DNA of 5,247 nt from CAZFAT01 sp964517075 (GTDB taxonomy: Bacteria > Acidobacteriota > Vicinamibacteria > Vicinamibacterales > SCN-69-37), in assembly GCA_964517075.1 (NCBI GenBank), contig CAZFAT010000201.1, positions 1 to 5,247 of the forward strand. Reading direction: 5' to 3'. The notes under the pieces are model-generated. The model was not told the DNA's origin, did not search any database, and saw only the letters and a program-made list of their open reading frames with translations. Positions 1 to 5,247 of the stretch are shown piece after piece. Within the stretch, counting starts at the first letter, position 1. Every line of letters begins with the position of its first letter. The position numbers and the translations under genes were made by a program.

Positions 1-947
1 GTCGGGACGTCGGGCCCGCGCTCGAATGTCCACGCCACGTGAGACGCCGAGACGTCGCCCGACCCGCCCGGGCGCAGGGCCACCAGCGGCCGCACCCGCG
101 TCGAGGCGATGATCAGGCCGCCGGCAATGAGCGGCGACGGGATGATCCGGAAGTTCCGTGCGCGGTTCGGATTGAGCACGTCGGCCCGCCACAGCTCCTT
201 CCCGGTCGCCGCGTCGTGGCCCGTGACGAGATCGCCGCCTGTCGTGATGATCTCGGCGCGCCCGTTGTGCTGGACCACGGTGGGCGTGGTGTAGGAGTCC
301 GGCGACTCGTGGAGCGCCGGCGTGGGACGCTCGGTGCGCCACACGGTCTTGCCGGTCAGCGCGTCGATCCGCAGCACGTAGGACGGATCGTCGGTGAAGA
401 ACCCGTGCAGCACCTGCACGTACAGGCTGCCGGCATGGAGCAGCGGCGACGACCCGTAGCCGAATTGCAGGCCGAACGTGCCGTAGTCCTGCTGGAGATT
501 CCGCGCCCACAGCTCCCGTCCGCCGACGTCGAACGCTTTCAGGACGCCCGTGCCGGACATCACCCAGACGCGCTGGCCGTCGGTGACCGGCGAGGGGGAC
601 GACATGTTCTGCTTGTTGCCGATGCGGTTCTCCCCGACGATCGGCCGCTTCCAGACCACCTGCTGTGTCCGGCGATCCACGGTCCACAACTCGATCTGAC
701 CCGTGGCCCTGGCCGTGGCCACGTTCAGGAACACGAGGTCGTTCCAGATCACCGGCGTCGAGCCGCTGAAGGCTGGCAGCGGCAGCTTCCACGCCACGTT
801 CTCAGTGGCGCTCCACCGGGTCGGCAGGTTCGTCTCTCTGCTGACGCCGTCCAGCGACGGGCCGCGCCAGTTCGGCCAACTTTCGGCAAACAGCGACGAC
901 CCGGCCACACAGACGGCAGCCAGCAGGCTCAGGACGTTTCTCGTCAC
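1..947 (-). CDS. Secreted PQQ-binding-like beta-propeller repeat protein (3' end outside window)
   Basis: Reading the minus strand from a GTG at 947 gives 315 residues with no stop up to the window edge, so the C-terminus is missing. Residues 1-21 form a Sec signal peptide (hydrophobic run LSLLAAVCVAG, likely cleavage after LFA), so the protein should act in the periplasm or outside the cell. The mature protein opens with WPNWRGPSLDG (24-34), a start typical of the exported PQQ-like propeller proteins common in Acidobacteria and Planctomycetes. Blade-end motifs of the quinoprotein/BamB type recur: VDRRTQQVVWK (90-100), AFDVGGRELWA (138-148), IDALTGKTVWR (194-204) and HDAATGKELWR (244-254). 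No heme-binding CXXCH motif is present in the visible part. The GTG start is chosen because GGAGGAG lies four bases upstream; an in-frame GTG at 965 has no such site. Whether it binds PQQ as an enzyme or only shares the fold cannot be told from this part. The fold is secure and the substrate unknown. Confidence 0.88.
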   Translation of the reverse strand, partial: MTRNVLSLLAAVCVAGSSLFAESWPNWRGPSLDGVSRETNLPTRWSATENVAWKLPLPAFSGSTPVIWNDLVFLNVATARATGQIELWTVDRRTQQVVWKRPIVGENRIGNKQNMSSPSPVTDGQRVWVMSGTGVLKAFDVGGRELWARNLQQDYGTFGLQFGYGSSPLLHAGSLYVQVLHGFFTDDPSYVLRIDALTGKTVWRTERPTPALHESPDSYTTPTVVQHNGRAEIITTGGDLVTGHDAATGKELWRADVLNPNRARNFRIIPSPLIAGGLIIASTRVRPLVALRPGGSGDVSASHVAWTFERGPDVP

Positions 948-951
948 AGCT

Positions 952-958
952 CTCCTCC
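952..958 (-). promoter_or_regulatory. Strong Shine-Dalgarno site of the beta-propeller gene
   Basis: The minus strand reads GGAGGAG, then AGCT, then GTG. This is the only strong ribosome-binding site in the window and it fixes the GTG at 947 as the start. The other four genes lack a comparable site. Confidence 0.8.
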
Positions 959-1012
959 GGATCACGTGGGCCGCCGCGACGCGGAGCGGTGGTTCAGACA
1001 TTCTGCCGGCTC

Positions 1013-2578
1013 CTAGTTGCGCCGGTCCAGCACGCGCCCGTTCAGGGCACCGGTGACGCGCGACCCCTGGATCGACATCCGTCCGCCGATGAGCGCGTGC
1101 ACGATGCCTTCGGACAACTGGTGCGGCTCGTCGTAGGTCGCCCGGTCGCGCAGCCGGTCGTAGTCGAAAACGACGATGTCGGCGATTGCGCCTGCGCGCA
1201 GGAGGCCGCGATCGGTCAGGCGGAACACCTGCGCCGGCAGCGACGTCATGCTGCGCACCGCCTGCTCGAGCCCGACAACGCGGTCCTGGCGCGCGTACTT
1301 GCCGAGCTTGCGCGGGAACGTGCCGTAGGCCCGCGGATGCTGAACACCCACGCCCATCCGCGGCAGCTCCCCATCCGACGCCGTCATCGTCCACGGTTGC
1401 CGCATGAGGACATGAATGTCGTCCTCGTGCATGTTGAACGAAATGATGCTGCCGCCGCCGCCGCGCCTGAGGATGTCGATCGCGGCGTCGACGGGATCCA
1501 GCTTCCCCGACGTGGCGACTTCGGCCAGCGTCTTGCCAGCGTCCTCTCCGGTGCCGCCGAAGCGGATGCGCGCGGCGCCGCCCCGGCGATCGAGGTTCTG
1601 CACGACCTCCGCGCGAATGCGCGCCATCGTTTCCGGATCGTCGAGACGCCCGCGCAGCGCCTGGGTGCCTCCAGCCTGCGCCCAACGCGGCAGGAGCGCC
1701 GCCGCCAGCCCCGTCTGCGACGCGTCGTACGGGTATTGATCGGCGTAGACCTCGGTCCCCTGCGCGCGCGCCCGCTCGATCCGCTGCACGAGGGCCGTGC
1801 TGTAGCCCCACACGCGTGGGCCCAGCGCCTTGATGTGCGTGACGACGCCCGGCAGCCGCGCCTCGCGCGCGACCGTGATGACCTCGTCCACAGCCGCGAC
1901 GAGGCCAATCGTGTAGTCCGACTCGTCCCTGATGTGGCTGGAGTACGCGCCGCCATACGCCGCCGCCACTTTCGCCAGCTCGACCAGTTCGTCGGTCTTG
2001 GAAAACGACCCGGGCACGTAGAACGGCCCGGACGAAAGGCCAAAGGCGCCGGCTTCCATCCCGGCGCGCACCAGGGCCCGCATGCGATCCATCTCGGCCG
2101 GGGTCGGCGCACGGTCCGCCGATCCCAGCACCGCCGATCGCACGCTGCCGTGCGGCACCATCAGCGCGACGTTGACGCCCACGCCCGCGGCGTAGTCCTG
2201 CTTCTGGCGCACGAGGTCGGTTGGCCCGCCGCCGTCAGGGTTCACCAGCACGGTCGTGATGCCCTGCATCAGCAGCGGCACGGCCCCGCGCAACTCCGCG
2301 GTGACGAGCGAGGCGCCTGAGTGCGAATGCGCATCGACGAAACCCGGAGCCACGACGAGGCCGGTCGCGTCGATCACGGTCGCGGCTCGCGCGCTCGCCA
2401 GGTTCCCGATGGCAACGATGCGATCGCCGCGCACGCCCAAATCCGCGTAAAACCACGGGTTGCCGCTGCCGTCGAGCACACGCCCGCCGCGGATGATCAC
2501 GTCGAACGGCTGCTGCGCGGCAACGGGCAGGGCGGCCAAGCCTAGAACGACGGACAGGCGGATGAGGGAGCGGAGCAT
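1013..2578 (-). CDS. Exported N-acyl-D-amino-acid deacylase-family amidohydrolase
   Basis: This 521-residue protein belongs to the D-aminoacylase branch of the amidohydrolase superfamily: metal-dependent hydrolases that remove the acyl group from N-acyl-D-amino acids or related amides. Residues 1-21 are a Sec signal peptide (LSVVLGLAALPVAA, then QQ), pointing to the periplasm. The N-terminal beta-sandwich strand reads DVIIRGGRVLDGSG (26-39). The TIM-barrel metal motif is DAHSHSG (82-88; H84, H86). Further expected metal ligands are H215 in SSHIRDES, H248 in THIKALG and D402 in ASDG, the last being the catalytic aspartate position. The cysteine that bridges metals in characterised D-aminoacylases (GNCG) is replaced by D115 in NPDGGG. 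The C-terminal segment GAIADIVVFDYD is the usual family ending. The ATG at 2578 is preferred to one at 2707, because it starts the signal peptide directly and the longer form would translate the repeat at 2591-2675. No clear Shine-Dalgarno site is seen. It lies 65 bp upstream of the propeller gene on the same strand, possibly one transcript. Family is secure; exact substrate is not. Confidence 0.92.
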   Translation of the reverse strand: MLRSLIRLSVVLGLAALPVAAQQPFDVIIRGGRVLDGSGNPWFYADLGVRGDRIVAIGNLASARAATVIDATGLVVAPGFVDAHSHSGASLVTAELRGAVPLLMQGITTVLVNPDGGGPTDLVRQKQDYAAGVGVNVALMVPHGSVRSAVLGSADRAPTPAEMDRMRALVRAGMEAGAFGLSSGPFYVPGSFSKTDELVELAKVAAAYGGAYSSHIRDESDYTIGLVAAVDEVITVAREARLPGVVTHIKALGPRVWGYSTALVQRIERARAQGTEVYADQYPYDASQTGLAAALLPRWAQAGGTQALRGRLDDPETMARIRAEVVQNLDRRGGAARIRFGGTGEDAGKTLAEVATSGKLDPVDAAIDILRRGGGGSIISFNMHEDDIHVLMRQPWTMTASDGELPRMGVGVQHPRAYGTFPRKLGKYARQDRVVGLEQAVRSMTSLPAQVFRLTDRGLLRAGAIADIVVFDYDRLRDRATYDEPHQLSEGIVHALIGGRMSIQGSRVTGALNGRVLDRRN

Positions 2579-2590
2579 GGGATGGACAGC

Positions 2591-2675
2591 AGAACCGGTT
2601 CTCAGTTCTCGGTTTTCGGTTCCAGGCTCGGACTGAGGCTTGCGTGCCGCACCGGGAACTGAGAACCGAGAACCC
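2591..2675. repeat. Inverted pair of degenerate 7-bp tandem repeats between divergent genes
   Basis: The left arm (2597-2623) is a run of heptads on the plus strand: GGTTCTC, AGTTCTC, GGTTTTC, GGTTCC. The right arm (2654-2675) is the complementary run: GGGAACT, GAGAACC, GAGAACC, C. The arms can pair over about 20 bp with a few mismatches, in two registers offset by one heptad, enclosing roughly 30 bp. The left end also contains the perfect 12-bp palindrome AGAACCGGTTCT (2591-2602). The block sits just upstream of the amidohydrolase start and about 65 bp upstream of hisF. It could be a hairpin in the amidohydrolase leader, a dispersed intergenic repeat, or a regulator site; the sequence does not decide. 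Similar GAGAACC-type repeats are, as I recall, frequent between genes in soil Acidobacteria. Confidence 0.75.
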
Positions 2676-2702
2676 ACGTGTCGCTGCAAGTGTCTCGTAA
2701 GG

Positions 2703-2708
2703 TACACT
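2703..2708 (+). promoter_or_regulatory. Possible -10 element of hisF
   Basis: TACACT, followed by AAT, lies 31 bp upstream of the hisF ATG in an AT-richer spot of an otherwise GC-rich gap. It would give a leader of about 25 nt. No good -35 hexamer is visible at 16-18 bp spacing, so this is a weak call. Confidence 0.35.
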
Positions 2709-2739
2709 AATCACCTCGCCCCTGCGACGCACGAACCCC

Positions 2740-3501
2740 ATGCTCGCTAAGCGCCTGATTGCCTGTCTGGACGTCCGCGACGGCCATGTCGTCAAGGGCA
2801 TCAACTTCGCCGGGCTCCGGCATGCCGGCGATCCCGCCGAACTGGCCGAACGCTACAACGCCGAGGGCATCGACGAACTGACCGTGCTCGACGTCACGGC
2901 AACGCTCGAGGGCCGCCGGGCGCTGCTCGACACGATTCGCCAGGTCTCGAGCCGCCTGTTCATCCCGCTCGCGGTCGGCGGCGGGATCCGGTCCCTGGAC
3001 GACGCCAAAGCGGTCATCGACGCGGGGGCGGACAAGGTCAGCCTGAACAGCGCGGCGCTGGCCGACCCGGCGCTCGTCACCGAGGTCGCGCGCCGCTACG
3101 GCAGCCAGGCGGTGATCGTGGCGATTGACGCGAGCCGCGGCCCGAGCGGCTTCGAGGTGTACAGCCGGAGCGGCACCGCACGCGAGCCTCGCGAGGCGGT
3201 GGCCTGGGCCACGGAGGCCGCCGGCCTCGGCGCCGGCGAGATCCTGCTGACGTCGATCGACCGCGACGGCACCCGCAGCGGGTTCGACTGCGAGCTCACC
3301 GCCGCGGTCAGCCAGGCCGTGGCGATTCCGGTCATCGCGTCAGGCGGCGCGGGCGTGCCGGAACACTTCGTCGAGGTCTTCTCGACGGGCAAAGCCGACG
3401 CGGCGCTCGCTGCCTCCATCTTTCACTTCTCCGAACACGCCGTCCGCGATCTCAAGATGTTCCTGAGCGAGGCCGGCGTGCCGGTCCGGCTGCAGTGGTA
3501 G
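2740..3501 (+). CDS. hisF: Imidazole glycerol phosphate synthase subunit HisF
   Basis: HisF is the cyclase half of the cytoplasmic HisHF complex. It uses ammonia made from glutamine by HisH to turn PRFAR into imidazole glycerol phosphate (histidine pathway) and AICAR (returned to purine synthesis). The 253-residue length is normal for the family. The (beta/alpha)8 barrel shows all hallmark blocks: MLAKRLIACLDVRDGHVVKG (1-20) with catalytic D11, the phosphate-binding VGGGIRS (79-85), DKVSLNSAAL (98-107), VAIDASR (127-133) with catalytic D130, GEILLTSIDRDGT (166-178), IPVIASGGAG (196-205) and KADAALAASIFHF (218-230). The ATG at 2740 matches the family's universal N-terminus exactly. No Shine-Dalgarno sequence precedes it. 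It runs divergently from the amidohydrolase and convergently to the CDF gene. No hisH, hisA or hisI is adjacent, so it stands alone here, presumably partnering with HisH encoded elsewhere. Confidence 0.98.
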   Translation: MLAKRLIACLDVRDGHVVKGINFAGLRHAGDPAELAERYNAEGIDELTVLDVTATLEGRRALLDTIRQVSSRLFIPLAVGGGIRSLDDAKAVIDAGADKVSLNSAALADPALVTEVARRYGSQAVIVAIDASRGPSGFEVYSRSGTAREPREAVAWATEAAGLGAGEILLTSIDRDGTRSGFDCELTAAVSQAVAIPVIASGGAGVPEHFVEVFSTGKADAALAASIFHFSEHAVRDLKMFLSEAGVPVRLQW

Positions 3502-3599
3502 ACGTTCGCCCCGCGCGCACATATCGACGTCTCCTGGATCGGCGCCCTCCGGATAGGCGGCGACCTCGCCAGAGTAACCTCAGTCAGTGATCACGGCGT

Positions 3600-3645
3600 C
3601 GGCAGCGTTTCCCCCACCGGCGCTGCTGGCGCCCGCTAGGGCGCC
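3600..3645. terminator. Two adjacent GC hairpins between convergent genes, possible bidirectional terminator
   Basis: Within the 134-bp gap between hisF and the CDF gene, an imperfect hairpin (GCAGCG at 3602-3607 with CGCTGC at 3621-3626, extendable by two pairs) abuts a perfect 7-bp hairpin: GGCGCCC at 3628-3634 and GGGCGCC at 3639-3645 around a 4-nt loop. The loop of the second contains three bases of the CDF stop codon (3636-3638). Neither stem is followed by a T-tract on either strand, so this is not a classical intrinsic terminator. It may work as a Rho-assisted terminator or 3'-end stabiliser. The rest of the gap (3502-3599) shows only the 8-bp palindrome GTGATCAC at 3587-3594 and short GC stems. 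Confidence 0.4.
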
Positions 3646-4544
3646 GACGCTGCTCGCTCGCGGGTGACTGCCGGCTCGATGTGCACCAGCACGTCGGCGA
3701 CCCAGCCCAGCTCGGCGCGCACGAGGCTGCGCACCTCGCCGGCGATGGCATGCGCGGCCGCCACCGTCAGGGCGGGATCGACTTCGAGATGCAGATCCAC
3801 GTGGTATTTGAATCCGGTCTTGCGGGCGAAGATCTTGTCCACGCCGGACACGCCGGTCACGCCCTGCGCGGTGCGACGAATCCGGCCGATCATCTCCCGG
3901 TCCGGCATGGTGTCCATGAGCTCGAGCGACGCGTCACGCAGCACGCGCAGGCCGGTGAGCACGACGATAATGCCGACGGCGAACCCGCCGTAGTGATCGG
4001 CGGCAAGAAACCGACCCCGGCCGTAGATCGCGAGCGCGACGGCCGTCAGCGCGACCAGCGCGGCAAAGATGTCCACCGTGTCGTTCCAGGCGTCGGCGAC
4101 GAGTGACGCGCTGCGGATTCGGCGGCCGACGCGGAACTTGAGGCCGGACATCACGCCGCGCACCGCAATGGCCACCAGCAGCACGGCCACAGCCGCGCCG
4201 CCGGGTGGCACGTGCGTGTCGCCCCCCGCCTGCAGCGCATGCCAGCAGATCCCCAGGCCGCTGGCGGCCACGATCAGCCCCACGACGAACGCCGCGAGGG
4301 TCTCGACGCGCCCGTGTCCGTACGGGTGGTCCTCATCCGCCGGTTTGACGGCGACCAGCAAGCCGACGAGCACCACCGTGGACGCGAGCACGTCCCCCGC
4401 GAACTCCACACCCGTGGCGACGACGGCCGTCGATCGCGTCCACAGGCCGACGACGATGTTCAGCACCGCGAGGACGGCGCTGGCGCAGAGACCGGCCAGC
4501 GCGATCCGCCGGCCGGCGAGGACGCTATCGTCGGGCGGCGGCAT
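3636..4544 (-). CDS. Cation diffusion facilitator (CDF) family metal transporter
   Basis: This 302-residue inner-membrane protein has the standard CDF plan of six transmembrane segments (about 14-34, 40-66, 83-104, 115-134, 146-174, 185-203) followed by a cytoplasmic ferredoxin-like domain (about 208-295). CDF proteins work as dimers that export divalent metals such as Zn, Mn, Fe or Co in exchange for protons. Family signatures include GDVLAS in TM2, the loop HPYGHGRVE (73-81) and, in TM5, DAWNDTVD (151-158). The intramembrane site usually reads HxxxD or DxxxD in TM2 and HxxxD in TM5. Here it reads E47-FAG-D51 and N154-DTV-D158, so the metal cannot be inferred by simple analogy. The C-terminal domain keeps possible metal ligands H248, D250, H252, H265, H288 and E290. 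The ATG at 4544 is preferred to the in-frame TTG at 4547 because a CATAAT box sits right in front. It diverges from the membrane-protein gene at 4609. Confidence 0.94.
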   Translation of the reverse strand: MPPPDDSVLAGRRIALAGLCASAVLAVLNIVVGLWTRSTAVVATGVEFAGDVLASTVVLVGLLVAVKPADEDHPYGHGRVETLAAFVVGLIVAASGLGICWHALQAGGDTHVPPGGAAVAVLLVAIAVRGVMSGLKFRVGRRIRSASLVADAWNDTVDIFAALVALTAVALAIYGRGRFLAADHYGGFAVGIIVVLTGLRVLRDASLELMDTMPDREMIGRIRRTAQGVTGVSGVDKIFARKTGFKYHVDLHLEVDPALTVAAAHAIAGEVRSLVRAELGWVADVLVHIEPAVTRERAASAP

Positions 4545-4550
4545 CAACGA

Positions 4551-4556
4551 ATTATG
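4551..4556 (-). promoter_or_regulatory. -10 element giving a likely leaderless CDF transcript
   Basis: The minus strand reads CATAAT (5 of 6 match to TATAAT), then TCGTTG, then ATG at 4544. With the usual 6-7 nt from the -10 box, transcription would start at or next to the A of the ATG. The absence of any Shine-Dalgarno site fits a leaderless mRNA. No good -35 box is visible. Confidence 0.5.
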
Positions 4557-4585
4557 CGCGAGCTGGCGGCTCGGCGACGCGGGCC

Positions 4586-4594
4586 TGGTATAGG
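4586..4594 (+). promoter_or_regulatory. Possible extended -10 element of the membrane-protein gene
   Basis: TGGTATAGG fits an extended -10 pattern (TG, one base, then TATAGG, 4 of 6 to consensus). It would start transcription near 4601, only about 8 nt before the ATG at 4609. The gene has no Shine-Dalgarno site. The call rests on one motif in a short gap. Confidence 0.35.
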
Positions 4595-4608
4595 CTCAGC
4601 GCCAGTCG

Positions 4609-5247
4609 ATGCCTTCGGGACGAATCGTCCGCCTGACACTCGCCGCACTCGCCCTGGCCGTCGCCGTCGCACCGGTCTGGTGGTGGGACGGCGGCCTGAT
4701 TGAAAAAGAGTCCACGCACTTCGTTCGGCAGTACCTGGACGAACGCCCACTGGCGCGAAAAGTCTTTGACCCGCACGCGAACGACATCGGCACCTACCAG
4801 GCACGGGAACTGAGCTACGTCATCGACTACGTTGACGCGCGCGTGCTCGCGGCGCTGCTCGGCCGCGATGTGGTGTGGCTCGTACCCTTCAGCGCCCTGC
4901 TCGCGGCTGGACTGACGGTCGTGGCGTTCACGGCATTCGCCGGCAGGGTCTTTCCGCGCATCCCACCCGTCACGGCCACGCTGGCGCTGCTCCTCTACCT
5001 CACCAATCACGTGTTCAGTGTCACGACCGCGGTCTACTACCGCTCGTCCAAGCCGCTGTTGCCTCCACTGATCATCACCGCGGCCATGTACCTCATGTCC
5101 ACGCTGCAAGCCTCGCCCGGTCGCGAACGCCGCCGGCCGCGCGCACTGACGTCCCGCTTCGTCGTCACGCTCACGCTCGGCTCCACGATGAGTCTGCTCG
5201 ACCGGCAGGGTTTCTTCTACGCGGTCCTGATGGCGGCTGCCGTGGCG
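4609..5247 (+). CDS. Polytopic membrane protein of unknown function, GT-C-like topology (3' end outside window)
   Basis: The frame is open from the ATG at 4609 to the window end (213 residues). The ATG is the first start after an in-frame TAG at 4591, so the N-terminus is certain if the frame is real. Hydrophobic segments lie at about 9-26, 88-111, 121-142, 150-166 and 184-213. The positive-inside rule is obeyed throughout: basic residues at R5/R8, R113/R117 and the cluster RERRRPR (172-178) all fall on the cytoplasmic side. This puts the roughly 60-residue loop 27-87 outside the membrane. That loop is rich in acidic and aromatic residues (D54, D59, E67, D73, D76; NDIGTYQARELSYVIDYVD at 58-76). 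Later comes LDRQGFFY (197-204). A first outer loop with acidic residues after TM1 is the plan of GT-C glycosyltransferases that use lipid-linked sugars, so that is a reasonable guess, but no named family is recognised. Coding is supported by the consistent topology and codon pattern; the opposite-strand frame makes no such sense. Confidence 0.75.
   Translation, partial: MPSGRIVRLTLAALALAVAVAPVWWWDGGLIEKESTHFVRQYLDERPLARKVFDPHANDIGTYQARELSYVIDYVDARVLAALLGRDVVWLVPFSALLAAGLTVVAFTAFAGRVFPRIPPVTATLALLLYLTNHVFSVTTAVYYRSSKPLLPPLIITAAMYLMSTLQASPGRERRRPRALTSRFVVTLTLGSTMSLLDRQGFFYAVLMAAAVA

Noticed and set aside
39..1016. Long plus-strand open frame of 325 residues
   Set aside because: It is antisense to the propeller gene. 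Its product is low-complexity Arg/His/Pro-rich with no family features, whereas the minus frame gives a signal peptide and clear propeller repeats.
989..2320. Plus-strand open frame of 443 residues
   Set aside because: It is antisense to the amidohydrolase and is an artefact of high GC. The product is Arg/His/Ala-rich with no recognisable motif.
2591..2675. CRISPR array or insertion-sequence end
   Set aside because: The units are only 7 bp with no spacers, there is no transposase or target duplication, and the block is a single inverted pair.
2579..2707. 43-residue N-terminal extension of the amidohydrolase from an ATG at 2707
   Set aside because: The extension translates the heptad repeat (TENRELRTG), buries the signal peptide inside the protein, and starts inside the likely hisF promoter.
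3502..3635. Small RNA or tRNA gene in the convergent gap
   Set aside because: No cloverleaf, no promoter-like box and no T-tract terminator were visible. Only short GC stems were found.
4545..4547. TTG start for the CDF gene one codon before the ATG
   Set aside because: It adds a single residue, is a rarer start codon, and the -10 spacing points to the ATG at 4544.
4069..4703. Overlapping plus-strand open frames of 174 and 163 residues
   Set aside because: They are antisense to the CDF gene and cross the divergent promoter region. Their composition is that of GC-rich shadow frames.
4552..5109. Minus-strand open frame of 185 residues
   Set aside because: It is antisense to the membrane protein, is charged and low in complexity, and lacks any motif. 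The plus frame gives a regular membrane topology.

Overview
The window is GC-rich bacterial chromosomal DNA with five protein-coding genes. Two are cut by the window edges. No RNA gene, mobile element or CRISPR array is visible. The style suggests an Acidobacteriota-like soil bacterium, possibly of the Vicinamibacteria type. The grounds are high GC, an exported PQQ-type beta-propeller protein of the 'WPxWRGPxxDG' kind next to an exported D-aminoacylase-family amidohydrolase, weak or absent Shine-Dalgarno sequences, and a GAGAACC-type heptad repeat between genes. This placement is an inference from style and not a proven assignment.

Layout. Positions 1-947 (minus) hold the N-terminal 315 residues of a secreted PQQ-like beta-propeller protein, whose 3' end lies before the window. 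Positions 1013-2578 (minus) hold a signal-peptide-bearing N-acyl-D-amino-acid deacylase-family amidohydrolase. The two genes lie head to tail with 65 bp between them and may be co-transcribed. A 161-bp divergent gap (2579-2739) carries an inverted pair of degenerate 7-bp tandem repeats. It leads to hisF (2740-3501, plus), the cyclase subunit of imidazole glycerol phosphate synthase, with no other his gene in view. A 134-bp convergent gap (3502-3635) contains two adjacent GC hairpins, one with the next gene's stop codon in its loop. Positions 3636-4544 (minus) encode a cation diffusion facilitator with an unusual set of membrane metal-site residues. A tight 64-bp divergent promoter region (4545-4608) separates it from a plus-strand polytopic membrane protein (4609 to the window end). 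Its topology is compatible with a GT-C-type glycosyltransferase, but its function is not recognised.

The genes do not form one pathway. The first pair suggests periplasmic processing of organic or acylated amino-acid substrates, hisF is housekeeping histidine/purine-linked metabolism, and the last pair is envelope transport and an unknown membrane function. I did not find a convincing new multi-gene system. The points most worth a second look are the CDF metal site, the acidic residue replacing the bridging cysteine in the amidohydrolase, the inverted heptad repeat, and the apparently leaderless divergent promoters.
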